From positions 266,220 through 330,219 of the forward strand of contig JACYXH010000592.1 in NCBI GenBank assembly GCA_026745465.1: a stretch of DNA of 64,000 nt, in the 5' to 3' direction. How positions within the stretch are numbered: position 1 is the first letter of the stretch; each line of letters starts with the position of its first letter. The notes under the pieces are model-generated. The model worked only from the letters and a program-made list of their open reading frames with translations, was not told the DNA's origin and searched no databases. Shown one piece after another: positions 26,549-38,618 of this stretch. The stretch comes from Lota lota. Lineage: Eukaryota; Chordata; Actinopteri; Gadiformes; Lotidae. The translations under genes and the position numbers were made by a program.

Positions 26549-26617
26549 GCGGTCTGACCCACACAAATCAGCCTCTGGAGCTGCTGAAGCCATCGACCAT
26601 GAACCACTTCCAGACTG
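26549..26617 (+). CDS. hdac4: hdac4 coding exon, extreme N-terminus (GGLTHTNQPLELLKPSTMNHFQT)
   Basis: The 69-bp exon is preceded by a pyrimidine tract ending CTCTCCAG and followed by donor GTAGGA. It reads (x)GC-GGT-CTG... and ends in phase 1 (ACT-G), which pairs with the TG-GAC start of the 47217 exon to give QTVDVS. The peptide aligns with the HDAC4 N-terminus ([20 protein letters not shown]). The exon begins in phase 1, so an upstream exon must supply the start codon; I did not find one in 1-26548. An internal ATG with a good context (ACCATGA, 26599-26601) could start a shorter form MNHFQTVDV. The following 20-kb intron starts with a GT/GGGT microsatellite only a few bases past the donor. 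Confidence 0.88.
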
Positions 26618-26623
26618 GTAGGA

Positions 26624-26703
26624 TGTGTGTGTGTGTGTGTGTGTGTGGGTGTGTGGGTGGGTGGGTGGGTGGGTGGGTGGGTGGGTGGGGAGGGGGGGGG
26701 GTG
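26624..26703. repeat. (GT)n/(GGGT)n/G-tract
   Basis: GT units pass into GTGGGTGGGT repeats and then a G9 run, starting 7 bases past the donor of the 26549 exon. Confidence 0.97.
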
Positions 26704-27039
26704 GTCTGGCTTGCTGGGCTCCAGACTGAACCCGATCTGTCCACTCAGCAACATGCTGACACGACCAGCAGTGCTACCAGGAGTACTGCGGTCCAGTTTC
26801 ATATAAAGTACTGATTTGTATTACGCTTTTACTCAAGTATCCTTTGCTTCTGTTGAACTAGTAATGCGACCTGTGCAAACGATATAATACATGTAGGCCA
26901 ACTTCTAGAACCCGTAGTACACAGTGCAGTTTAACATCAGGTTTGTTAACCTCAAGTAAACTTTTACATACTATCAAAACAATCTCTTGTTGATTGTGAA
27001 TTACTTACTTAAGTACTGCTAATGGGGCAGGTAAAACAA

Positions 27040-27305
27040 CAGGTGTGACGGGTACATAACTTGCTACTACTTATCTTCTGTCGCAGATTAAAAACTCATC
27101 TGTTCAGAATGCATCTTGGCCCATACTCTATCTCTTGCTTGTAAAAGGTAGCACTTGAAGTGGTTTGCTTATTTGATTTATTTGTACTTGCATGATTCTT
27201 CCTTCTTTCTTGGTTGTACCTTCATGGTTGAATACTTTTTGTAAGTCACTGTGGATGAAAGGCTCAGCTAAATAGATGTAATGTAGATGTAATGTCATAC
27301 TGGTT
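27040..27305 (+). mobile_element. Non-LTR retroelement 3' end
   Basis: AAAACTCATCTGTTCAGAAT...TTGTAAGTCACTGTGGATGA-AAGGCTCAGCTAAAT followed by a short ATGTAATGTAG repeat resembles the common fish LINE/SINE terminus. Confidence 0.65.
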
Positions 27306-27639
27306 TTCAGCAGTTGTTGATGGTCGGTGGTTTGGCTGCGTAGATGTGGTGGTGGTGTATTCCAGCTGACATCTGGATTGGGTAACGTCTCTTTGGCTGA
27401 ACTGGTGCTTAATGGTGTCACTGGGATTACTGGCCTGGCCTGCTGACTAGTCATTTGGTGCTCATCTGACCTAGGAATACCGTACACTTGTTTATGTACG
27501 TACGTACGTGTGTGTGTATTTGTATGTGTGTTATCGTAGGGGTGTGTTTGTGTGTGTTCTTGCGTGTGTGTTTGCGTAGGTGTGTGTGTGTATGTCTGTT
27601 TGCGTAGATGTGTTTGCATTTTGGTGTGTGCAGGTTTTC

Positions 27640-27644
<5 letters not shown>

Positions 27645-27681
<37 letters not shown>
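27645..27681. repeat. (GT)n microsatellite inside a 200-bp GT-rich region
   Basis: A pure run; irregular GT-rich DNA from 27480 (with TACGTACGTACG) leads into it. Confidence 0.95.
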
Positions 27682-27685
<4 letters not shown>

Positions 27686-27816
27686 GTACGATAGCGTGAT
27701 CTTGTAATGACTCCGTAAGCCCGTAAACATCTCCCCAAAGCTGTAGTGTCACACGCTGGTTTTAGAATAGGCCACGATATATTCATCTCCGACGAGCAAG
27801 TAGGGTTGAAGTGTCT

Positions 27817-27897
27817 GGGGAGAGGGAGAGGGAGAGGGAGAGGGAGAGGGAGAGGGAGGGAGAGAGAGAGAGAGAGAGAGGGAGAGAAGGAGAGAGA
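27817..27897. repeat. (GGGAGA)n purine repeat
   Basis: Hexamer units followed by (GA)n; all-purine on this strand. Confidence 0.97.
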
Positions 27898-28129
27898 TTG
27901 ATTCGCCCTCTCTCTCACCGTCGTTGACAGGAACGTGTGAAGTTCACGCAGTGACAGCGAGATGTCAACCCACCGCCAGCATGTCATCCCCATGTGGCGG
28001 AGGAGCAATGCTGTCGTGGGTATGACACATGTCGGCTAAAAACCCTGCCGGCGAGGTCTGTCATCGCTCTGTTCAGAGTTAAACGGCCTCTAAGCATCGC
28101 CAAAGAAGCGCATGTAAAGACACACTTAC

Positions 28130-28335
28130 GCGCGCTAACAGGTGCTAATATCTGCTAATACATGCTAACTGACGCTAACATTAGCTAATGCATTCTAACA
28201 CCTACTATCACGAGTTAACGTTTGCTGATGCTCGCAAACACATGTTAACACATGCTAACAAACTCAAACATTTGCTAACGCATTCAAACACATACTAACA
28301 CGAGTTTACGTTTGCTAATACCCGTTGACATGAGC
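28130..28335. repeat. Degenerate short tandem repeat, about 12 bp (CATGCTAACA)
   Basis: GCTAA(C/T) recurs every 10-14 bases: GTGCTAATATCTGCTAATAC, CATGTTAACACATGCTAACA and others. Confidence 0.85.
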
Positions 28336-29186
28336 TCACACAGACTATTGTTAACATGATGTGACGTACTGAACCGTTATGCATGTATGTAAACTTGGCC
28401 TGGCCCGAATACATCATTTTAAGCTTCGGATAATCCTTAGATGTTCTGAACGAATATCTTAATAGTCAGAGAAAATACAAAAACAATATTGATTCATAGT
28501 GCGTATCTTTAAACGTATCGTTTCTCCTTTTCATTTCCAGTGTTATTCTGATAACATAAAGAAGAACTTCAATATCACAAAAGGATTGCTGCGTGGACGT
28601 CAGTGGGTCTGTTCAGGCAGAGCTTCAATGTAGCCTAAAGGTTCCAGACAACACATGGCTTCCATAGCAAAGCAAATGGGGAAAAAAAACATCGCTACCT
28701 GTTCTAATTTTTTTAATTAAATGAATCCAATCCGTTATTATTAGTAGGTCGAACTTACTGTTATTACAACCAGTTAGTTTAAAATCTGTCCCTGCTGGTC
28801 TTGCCGATTCTCACTCTGGACAGCAGGTGTCAAAAGTGCTAACGGAATATTCCAATAATGTTCTAATATCCTAATACAAAATGAACGGAGGATCATTCAA
28901 CTAGCCCATGGTTGGCCAGGCCATTTAAATGTTGGCTACCATAACCTCAACTGAAGCTTTGAATTGGAAGGTGTTCTCGGACTGAGGGATTTCTCGCACC
29001 CTTACCATCTATTTTAATTTTTTATCTATCACTACGGATATTTGGACGAAATGTAACCTAACCTTCTACCTGCATTTCACAACTATACTTGGCACTAATG
29101 TAAACATATATACATTTGTGTGTCCCCTGTTTTCCAAAGCATGTGGAAGCATCGGAACTACAATAAATATCTAAATACCTAAAGCG

Positions 29187-29310
29187 ACTTGCAGTGCATT
29201 TTAGATGCATGTTATTTAGGAGCAGCTAGGGACAATAAGGAACAAACCCAGTACCGTGGGCTGTGAGCCACACACCCTTACAACTATGCCCTCCAGTCCC
29301 CTATATAGAA
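29187..29310 (-). mobile_element. tRNA-like interspersed repeat, minus orientation
   Basis: CGACTTGCAGTGCATTTTAG at the left and a reversed tRNA-like head (AACAAACCCAGTACC..GAGCCACACACCCTTACAACTATG) match a common fish repeat layout. Confidence 0.6.
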
Positions 29311-29681
29311 TATATATCGGGGATAAATATATATGCCGTAATAAACAGATTTGGACAGTGTAGAGTTGCCTCCAGAGCACACCAATCACAGTAATAACAG
29401 TAATAACTTGTGACAGTAGGCTCCTCGTCCACACCTAATGACATGGTGTATGTATTGTGCTGCTGTTAAGCTCTGACGTTCCTCTAAAACAAGATCTGGC
29501 CCTGGCATCGACAAATTATAACAAATCATAACACTTCCTCTCAATCAATCTGATCTGTTTTCTTGATGCAGCACTTTCCCTCCAAAAATAAATAGAGACA
29601 TTTGTTCCGCGCAGGAAATGCGATGTTCTATTAACACGCTTATCAAATGTGTTATGTTTGTTCTCATGGCTTGCCAAGACT

Positions 29682-29682
<1 letters not shown>

Positions 29683-29728
<46 letters not shown>

Positions 29729-29879
29729 TGTGTCTGTGTGTGTGTGTGGAGGGGACTGTATGTGTGTGTGTGTGGAGGGTGCTGTGCTGTGTGTGTGTGT
29801 GTGTGTGTGGAGGGGACTGTGTGTGTGTGTGTGTGTGTGTGGAGGGGACTGTGTGTGTGTGGGTGTGTGTGTGGAGGGG

Positions 29880-29923
<44 letters not shown>

Positions 29924-29948
29924 AAGGGGACTGTGTGTGTGTGGGTGG
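29683..29948. repeat. (GT)n with a recurrent GGAGGGGACT spacer
   Basis: Five or six GT blocks are separated by GGAGGG(G)(A/T)(C/G)(T/C)GT; a higher-order tandem of about 35-55 bp. Confidence 0.95.
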
Positions 29949-30284
29949 TTGGTGCAATTTGTAAGTCAAAATAGTTTTTTTACCAATAGTAGTCTATGTT
30001 TATGTATTTGGTTTCTTCCTTAGTGGAACGTTACTACCAGTCAAATGTTTTTATTTTATTGTTTGGCTGTTTGCCATTATTTAAACCTGTTTGCTTGAGG
30101 AATTGGTTTGGAAACTGCTACTCTCGTGTTGCATATAAATCTTGGCTGCAAATTGTGTTTTTAAATAGTTGTTACTAACCTGTAACCATGGTACTTTTCA
30201 GAAAAGAATAACACAATCTACACTCCCATATACTCCCATATAATCCCTTAGAAAAGGTGTGTACTGTGTATTTATCCCCCCTCA

Positions 30285-30500
30285 CCTCCACTCCTCTCTT
30301 CACTTCTCTCCTCTCCTCTCTTCTCATTCTCCTCTCCTAACTAAGACTCCTCTTAACTCCACTCCTCCCTTCACTCCTTTCCTTTCCTCTCCTCTCATTA
30401 TCCTCTCCTAACCAAAACTCCTTTTACCTCTACTCCTCCCTTCACTTCTCTCCTCTCCTCTCCTCCCCTCCCCATTCACCTCAACTGCTCTCGCCTCTCC
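30285..30500. repeat. Polypyrimidine minisatellite, about 71-bp unit, three copies
   Basis: Each copy begins CTC(C/T)ACTCCTC(T/C)CTTCACT and carries CTCTCCTAAC(T/C)AA.ACTCCT; nearly all pyrimidine on this strand. Confidence 0.88.
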
Positions 30501-30834
30501 ACTCCTCTCCCCTCACCTCTTTCCTCCCCCTTCACCTCCTCATCTAATGTTTACCAATGTTTACCACTACTCCTCTCCCCTCACAAGCCTTGGTTCCATC
30601 AATGTATTTCTATGCGCATTAGAAAAGATTGATGAAGCGGCTTTGCCGACAAAGTTCTAACATAGCTAACACTTCTGGTTCCTAACCTCTACTTCTAATG
30701 TTTATTACAGCCATGCATAACGTAGCCTATACCGCCAAATTCTGAAGAAACTATGCTTCATGTAGCCTAGTGTATTTGCTTGAAAATGAGATGGAAACAC
30801 GACTACAGACAGCAGTGTGTTGAACAACTGGAGC

Positions 30835-30835
<1 letters not shown>

Positions 30836-30876
<41 letters not shown>
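30836..30876. repeat. (GT)n microsatellite
   Basis: A pure GT run. Confidence 0.98.
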
Positions 30877-30877
<1 letters not shown>

Positions 30878-32033
30878 TTGCCCGTGTAGTGCACTGTGAG
30901 CTAAACTGAGCTGATTCTCCTCCAGCCAAGCAGATTTCTATTCTTGCTCTACACAAATTAGCTGCAGCCCACACACACACATGGCTGTCCAACACCAGAC
31001 GCTGTGTGTGCGTGTGTTTGTGTGTGTGTGTGTGCGTGTGTGTGTGTGTGAAGGATGGAAGGAAGGAAGACAGAAGGAAGAGCTAGATTGAGTGATGGAT
31101 AACAAACGAGGAGTAATGTAAAGATTCACTGTGAGTTGTCTGAGAGAGAGGGAGAGATCCAGCGATCCAGCGGTCATGTTCTCTAGGTATCCTTGACCTT
31201 TTACCCCTGTCTGTCTGTCTGTCTGTCTCTCTCCCTTCCTCGTGAATGTGTGTGTGTGTGTGTGTGTGTTGGCAGTGGTTCTGTGTCACCCCCGGACACT
31301 AGTGCCAGTCTCCCAGATGGCCTGCATGGATCCTGGCACCCCCTCCTCTCCACTCTACCTCCTCCCCCCGGCCCTGGCATTGACAGTGGTTCTGGTTGCC
31401 AGGTGCCAGTCAACGGGGAGAGAGGAGCAGGGAGGAAGAGAGAAGAGGAGCTTTGAAAGAAAGGATCAGGGAGGGGAGAGAGGAGGAGGAGGAAGAGATG
31501 AGTGGAGTTGTAGAGGTAGAAGCAGCAGTGGATACACGATTTGCTGTCTCTTTGCAAATGGTCTGTAGTTAACCTCTTTTTAATGTGCACGCACGCACCA
31601 TACAAACCATGCACTCCGGGTGAACTCCCTTCTACATTGAGTGTGTTTCTCGACTCCAAAGCGGAATATTATCAGTGGATTTTATGAATGAAAGCTAGGG
31701 GAGCAGATCAATCCCCTGCAGCCATTGCCTTCATCTCCATGTCTAGGATCATTGATTAGGAAAATACACTTTCATTATGTATTATGTATAGAAGAGAGGG
31801 AGAGAGGGGTAGAGGATGGGCAATGAGGAGGGGAAGAGGAGAGGGGGAAGGAGAGAGAAGAGATAAGATAAGAGGAGGAGTATAATGTTGCTAGGATGCA
31901 GGTCTGCTGGATGTGATAAAGCAGACAGAAGGAGAACCAGAGAAGTCTGATTTAAGAGAAGAGAGGGAAAAGAGGAGTAAAATGGAGTGCCCCGCTTACT
32001 AATTATATCAGTCCAGACATAGCCTGGGGTGAG

Positions 32034-32068
<35 letters not shown>
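32034..32068. repeat. (GC)n(AC)n microsatellite
   Basis: GCGCGC passing into AC repeats. Confidence 0.96.
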
Positions 32069-32070
<2 letters not shown>

Positions 32071-33459
32071 CACACTACTCACACTACATACTACTCACAC
32101 TACACACACATAAAAATAGAAAGAAAAGCACACATATAGAAACCCACATTTAGAAAACGAGTAACACACTTAAAGAGCCTGGATTGAGTTAAAGATCGGT
32201 AGATAAGTGAGTTGAAGAAGAACCAGACAGACAGACAGACCTGGTCTGTCTGTTTGCAGGTTGTTTAGTCTGTTTATCCGAATGGAATAGAACGCCTTTA
32301 TTGTCATTGTATAACTCTTCATACGAGATTAGTAGCGCTGCTCCTGCTGGTGCATTTGGAACAGCTAAAACAACTACACAGGTCCTTTTTAGTAATAAAT
32401 AATGTTAAAAATACATATATATTTATAGCACTAAAAGATATGCAAGAGTCTGCAGTCTGGTTACTCTGTCTGTGAGTCTGAACGGGTTGGACATCGTTTT
32501 TCCGTGCTTCCCAGTTATGAATTTTGTATAAGGACCAGTCTGTATTTTGGAGTTGCTTGAAATGTCTGGTCTGGGCTGGATGTGTGAAGGAGGGGTAGAG
32601 AGGTGAGAGTGAGAGGGGGAGAGCGGGGTAGAGAGAGAAGAAGAGACGGACACAAACCCGTGTTAGAATAAGATCTGTCAGCCACAGGTTCAGCATCATA
32701 CAGTAAAGTTGCCGGTATATGTTAGCATTCAGTATGTGACAAGCTGTGTAAGTACTACAATAGTAAGGTACCCATTACTATCCTCAGCACACAGACGTAA
32801 TGGAGGAAACCAGCGTGTCGTGTGGGTGTGTGCTTAGAAAGGATTTTTCCAAGTTATTAATTTTGTATGGAGCTGTACTTTTCCGTGTATGTGTGTGTGT
32901 GGTTTATGGGCATATTTATGTGTGTGTGTGTGTGTGTGGTTTGTGTGCATATTTGTGTGTGTGTGTAGTTTATGTGCATATTTATGTGTGTTTGTGTGTG
33001 TGTGTGCATGTTTACTGTAGATGCTTTTGTGTGTGTAAGTGCATATTAGTGTGTGCAAGGGCACGTGCATGTGTGCACATATGTATGGTCCTTCAAATCA
33101 AAATGATGTGGTGTGTTTCCAGTTTGTTTCCCACTTCCCTACCTCTGATGTTTCTTCTGGAACAAACAGCTTGGGCAGTTTTGATTTTTGGCTTCTTTCA
33201 TGATTTGTCTATCTGTCTATCTGTCTCTTACTGTCTGTCTGTCCATTGGTTTGCATCATACTCCGTGTACTGACATATATGTAGGCCTATATCTCACCAC
33301 TCTGACTCCTCATCACACACACACACAAAATAATGCCAAAGCGTGTTGTTGTGAATGCTCTTAAAAGCCACATATTGGCTCCATGGGTGTAGGGGTGGGG
33401 GAGGCTTATGGAACCATTTATAATAGATGATCACTCCTGGGTCCAGACATAGCCACCTC

Positions 33460-33750
33460 CTTGCAAGCACCACCACCACCACCAACTCCTCCAACACCAC
33501 TACATCCACCTCATCTGCCACCACCTCCTTTCACCTCGACCACTTACACCTTCACCACCACTATGACCACCTGCACCAACATCACCGGCTTTACCACCAC
33601 CACCACCCCCAACCCCACCACCACCACCACCTCCTCCTCCACTACCACAACCTCCACTACTACTACACCGTCCTGCACTAACACCTCCACCTTCACCACC
33701 AGCTCCTCCGCTACCAACACCACCACCACCAACACCACCACCACCACCTT
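33460..33750. repeat. Degenerate (ACC)n / (CAC)n trinucleotide region
   Basis: ACC/CAC/TCC triplets over about 290 bp on the + strand. The Thr/Pro-rich reading frame here is a by-product of the repeat. Confidence 0.9.
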
Positions 33751-34283
33751 GAGCCAGATGCTCCTAACCTCTACCTCCTTCATGACGTGCATCTGGATTC
33801 ATCGTCAGTCGCTCAGGATAGAAGTGATAAAAGTGCCAAATGATGAATGACTAAATTATAAATATATATTTTGGTGACGGTCTTTATTATCGACCTACAC
33901 AGCCCTGCAACTATACATTTAATTAGCTATCCTGAAGAGGACTAAAGGACCTCAACGTATCTGTGTGCGTGCGTGTGTGGGTGCGTGCGCGTGCGCGGTG
34001 CGCAGGGTCACCAGTCTGACCCGGGGATTCTAAGTGCACAGGGGGGTGCTAGTAGAGGCTGGGCGTAGCATGGCCACGTTAGCTAATGGTTCCCTGTCTG
34101 CTGTAGGAGTGGCTGTGCAGGGAAACATTAGCATCCAGACAAGGGGAAGAGAGGGAGTAAAAAATACATGACCGCAGCTCCCCTAGGGCCCTGGACAGAT
34201 AGAGAGAAAGATAGATGTGGTGTCCTTTTGTTGTCCTGCGTTCTGAGATTTTGATTTATTTAGTATTTTTTAGCCACTGAGGT

Positions 34284-34299
34284 TTTATCAGCTGATAAA
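34284..34299. promoter_or_regulatory. 16-bp perfect palindrome GATA / E-box / GATA
   Basis: TTTATCAGCTGATAAA: a central CAGCTG E-box (MyoD/Twist class) flanked by two GATA cores, with an imperfect echo CTATCAGCCGATAAAC straight after. Function is inferred only. Confidence 0.35.
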
Positions 34300-34749
34300 C
34301 TATCAGCCGATAAACCGCTTGGTTAAGTTTTTATATTTTTTGTTTTGGCTTGTTTGCACTTGTTGGCAATCAGATCGGATGTGTCACACACATGAATACA
34401 TACACTTCTGCTTCTAGCGTGATTTTAGGTGTGTGTGTTTATCTATTGTAATTCATGTATCTATCAATGTACAAAACCGATGTGTGTGTGCGCGTTTGCT
34501 GATGCATAGGGCTGGAAGGAGACACACTAACAGACTGACTATTACAATTCCAATGTTGGTGTTTATGTGTGACTGTATAGTGCATATACTGCGCAACATG
34601 GGTTCAATTCCTAGGAAAGGCAATAGGGTTGGTTATCAGATCTAAGTTCTAAGAAGTACATTTTTTAGAGTGTGTCTTTGTTTGGCTTCCATGTTGATCT
34701 GGGTTGAGCCAGCAGTTGTAGGTGATAAAGGGCTTCAGATCTCTTCCAT

Positions 34750-34750
<1 letters not shown>

Positions 34751-34786
<36 letters not shown>
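34751..34786. repeat. Poly-G tract, 36 G
   Basis: An uninterrupted G run; G-quadruplex-prone and error-prone in sequencing. Confidence 0.97.
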
Positions 34787-34890
34787 CTAAAAGAGGAAAG
34801 AGGTCATCAAACTAAAATAAACTAATTGTTTCTGAGTCTGAAACACACACATATGTACACTTAATGCATGCAGGCACACACCCACCATAG

Positions 34891-35096
<206 letters not shown>

Positions 35097-35415
35097 ATAA
35101 ATAACCCTAATCAATAATAAATGACATCGTATCTCATATTTGGAGTCAGCCTGAAATCCTCAAGAGGGATAGATAAAAGGCAGCCCCTCCCGCACACACA
35201 CACAAAAAGGCAGAAACACACACACCAGCTGCGGAGAGCAGAAGAAGGGCGGAGGATGTTTCTGGAGGCTCTTTTCGTGTGTGCGTGGGTGCACATGTGT
35301 GTGCGTATTTTTCCGTGTGGCGGACGATGGTCATTATTTATTCATCTCTCCGTCTGCCTGGCTGCCAGGGACTGTACTCCTGCACGCTCACAATCATTAC
35401 GCCACATGTATTATT

Positions 35416-35418
<3 letters not shown>

Positions 35419-35450
<32 letters not shown>
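35419..35450. repeat. (CA)n microsatellite
   Basis: A pure run, followed by AT/ACAC repeats to about 35530. Confidence 0.97.
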
Positions 35451-35454
<4 letters not shown>

Positions 35455-36442
35455 CAATTATATATACACAGATTTATAGATTGATATATGGATATATATA
35501 TATATATACACACATGTACACACACATCACAAATGTATATAAACATACACACATGCACTCTCATATTACACACAAACACGTACACTATTTGATACATACA
35601 AGTCACTCTCTTGTCTTCATTATTTTATTTATATTTAAAACACACACACACACACAGACCCCCCCCCCCCCCTCTCTTTACGCTATACAGCACCATAAAA
35701 CAAAGATGTAACCCCTTCCACGGTGCGGCCGTAGTAGCAGTAGTAGCCAAGGATCTGCAGGCTGTGCGGGAGAGAGAGAGAGGAATCATTTTCTATTATC
35801 AACTGTTATGGTCTGTCTGTCACATTTTACCATCGCTCCTAACACATTGCACACAAAGGCTTTCCTGTTGACACCTTCTGTAGTTTGCATAAAGGAACGC
35901 GGTATCTTCTGGCTACTGTTCTCGGCAATTCAGGTGGAGGATATGGGATGAATCCTCTGGGCTCTGGGAGGAGCATTGGCTGCACTCTGACTGGACGTAA
36001 ACTGCTCGCACACTCCCTCAGTCACTCACTCACTCAACCTCACATCACTCACTCACTCAGTCACCATCACATCACTCACTCACTCACTCAATCAACATCA
36101 CTCGCTAACAAAAGAATGAATAAAATCATTTTGATAAGAGCCAAACAGCCGCCAGATCAACACAAACGTGTTGCTGGTTCTTTTCTGTTGCCGTTGTCGG
36201 TCCTCACAAATATAAGTTGTTGTCATGGATCAGCGGTGCATTTAGTGAATCTATTAACAAATGGCCCAAACGTATGGCTGCACAGCACTGCCACCAAGAG
36301 CTGTACCTCACGGAGAGTTAATATCACCCTGCATCTTCGTTCTCGGGCTACGGTGCGTGGCTAGGCTCGCCGGCCTGGCTTTGTGTACCACGGCAAGCTC
36401 TTCTGACGTCAGCGCACTGATAGCACACACCCTATCTCTGTG

Positions 36443-36443
36443 T

Positions 36444-36486
<43 letters not shown>

Positions 36487-36511
36487 CGGGGGGGGGGGGG
36501 GGGGGGGGGGG
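36443..36511. repeat. (GT)n followed by G24
   Basis: GT run, then GGGC, then 24 G. A CA array follows at 36570-36601. A full CRE TGACGTCA lies just upstream at 36404-36411. Confidence 0.97.
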
Positions 36512-36565
36512 TCTGAACAAACAATGCTGCTTGCTGAATACTTCACAAATAGCCACTGTGACTGT

Positions 36566-36569
<4 letters not shown>

Positions 36570-36601
<32 letters not shown>
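36570..36601. repeat. (CA)n microsatellite
   Basis: A pure CA run, inverted with respect to the GT run at 36443. Confidence 0.97.
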
Positions 36602-36605
<4 letters not shown>

Positions 36606-37438
36606 ACATGTGTGTACATGTGCTGGCACACACTTGTGATAAACAGCACAGATCAAACAGGGGAGCCAGTTCATCTTGTCTATTGCAGTGCTTCTGTCTA
36701 TCGTCTCCAATCGACAACTTGGAAATTCAAGCGTGTTTTTTTATGGCATATATTATCAGCAGCAGAGGGGGTGCCCTCCCTTTGGTCCTCAGTAGCGGTG
36801 GAAGAAAAGATAACTGCTTTGAGATGGTTAGTTCTAATCCTCTAGTTAATGGATAACTGGCTCTGCGTTATCTAAAAATAATGACTTTCTTTAACACACG
36901 GACTATGCAAGATTCAAAATAAATTTTTTCTTTCTGTTCTTCTAAACCCAGTGTATTTCTAAACATTCATTCAATTTGTCATTATTTATACAAAAATATA
37001 TATCAAAGATTTGACAAAAAAAGACCTATAAATCCAGGAAGTGAGAAAGTGTGGAGTTATTAGCCTAGATATAATGATTTGCTCATGATTTAACTAAAAT
37101 AACATCAAATTAATTGACTGATTTGATGATTTTTTCTAGCTAGATATAGACAGAGCGAAAGAAGATGAAAAGTTATCAAACGTTAATGCAGTGATCCATT
37201 TGGACTATTGATTAATGGATTGAGTTGCATCATTGATCTATATGGGAATCCTTCACACATACTGATTTGAAGACATGCAATACTTGTGAGGTCCGCCCAC
37301 GGCCAATAATAATTCCCTTAACCTGAGTCCTCACAGTGAGGTTGGCCTTTATGTTGGGTTGACAAAGGAATGTCCTCGCAAGTACTGAACACACACACGC
37401 ACACAGGCCCGCCCTCTACTTGTTGACTTTAGTTCATG

Positions 37439-37440
<2 letters not shown>

Positions 37441-37478
<38 letters not shown>
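37441..37478. repeat. (GT)n microsatellite
   Basis: A pure GT run. Confidence 0.98.
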
Positions 37479-37479
<1 letters not shown>

Positions 37480-37492
37480 AATATGACCGTAA

Positions 37493-37565
37493 GATATATA
37501 TATAGATATATATATAGATCTATATATAGATCTATATATATATAGATCTATATATATATATAGAT
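37493..37565. repeat. Palindromic AT repeat with AGATCT cores
   Basis: TATATATAGATCTATATATA units repeat; each is its own reverse complement, so cruciform formation is possible. Confidence 0.93.
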
Positions 37566-37899
37566 CAGTTGTCTCCTATCTTGGGGACTGGCAGTCATTG
37601 GTTGGCTTTGTTGTCACTCCATCGGCTCATCTATCAGCATGGCTAATCACTCCAGCTGACCATTCAACAAAGCCCCTCCCCCTTCAACATCTCACCCCTA
37701 GGGGAGGGGGGATGGAGGGATGCAGCCTTGACTGCAATGTTTACACTTTCTGGTTATTTGTATTCAGTTTTGGTTAGTACTTTTTGGAAATATACAAGTA
37801 CGAGTCCCATGTCAACAAAGAGAGATAATATGATGTTGTATTAAACCCTGCAGAGAGACCGAGAAGCACACAGCTAAAAATGTACAAAGTGCCGAGATC

Positions 37900-38274
37900 T
37901 GTGATGTCACCATCGGGAGGGAAGGAGGGAGGAGGAGGACAGAGAGAGAGAGGGAGGGGACAGTAAGCGCAGAGGGAGAGAGGGAAAGCAGAGTTTGCTC
38001 GGGCAGAGCAGAGTGCTGCCGTCAGTGGCGGAGTGAGCAGCGCAGAGAGAGCAGCGATAGAGCGAGACCAACGAAGAGAAGGATAGCGAGAGAGAGAGAG
38101 GGGCAGAGGGAGCGGTTCTCCAGGCGATAGACACAGGCTGTTTTTTTGGCTGAGTTCTGCCCTGCAGTGGACTTTACATCTCTAGTTCTGAGCCACAGAG
38201 CTCTCCTGCGCACATACACACACACACACGCACACACACGTAAACAAAACCTCTACGGACCACACCACTAATGG
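37900..38274 (+). other. hdac4: Candidate alternative first exon / promoter-proximal 5'UTR of hdac4 ending ATG-G
   Basis: A GA-rich, CpG-containing block runs from about 37917 to 38140 and ends in ACTA-ATG-G followed by a strong donor GTAAGA at 38275. Splicing to 47217 would give ATG-GTG-GAC-GTG, that is MVDVSTAAV, in the hdac4 frame. An in-frame TAA at 38241 shows that this ATG would be the start. The Kozak context is middling (C at -3, G at +4). The 5' edge is not defined. A CCCTGCAG acceptor at 38167 would allow a shorter internal UTR exon of 38168-38274. An ATF/CRE-like TGATGTCA lies at about 37902-37909. The transcript itself is inferred, not seen. Confidence 0.5.
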
Positions 38275-38284
38275 GTAAGAGCTG

Positions 38285-38321
<37 letters not shown>

Positions 38322-38560
38322 CGTGTTCTGCGTGCTATGACATGGTAAGGTTTTGTTCAAAGGGATGTATTTACATGTTGTGGGTGTGTGTGTGTGCCTG
38401 CGTTTGTTTGGGTGTGGGTGTATGCAAGTCTGTCTGCGTGGGTGTGTGTGTGAGAGTAGTAACAGTGTTAACTGAATAGTTGTGTGATGTTCAGAGTTTC
38501 AGCCAAAGCAACACTTGCTGTAGTTTGATGAAACAGATGGCACTGGCTGCTCCTGACCTC

Positions 38561-38567
<7 letters not shown>

Positions 38568-38617
<50 letters not shown>
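38568..38617. repeat. (GT)n microsatellite
   Basis: A pure run; a shorter one lies at 38288-38318, 13 bases past the ATG-G donor. Confidence 0.97.

Positions 38618-38618
<1 letters not shown>

Noticed and set aside
33461..33850. Thr/Pro-rich mucin-like protein
   Set aside because: Produced by a degenerate ACC/CAC repeat; no signal peptide or flanking gene structure.
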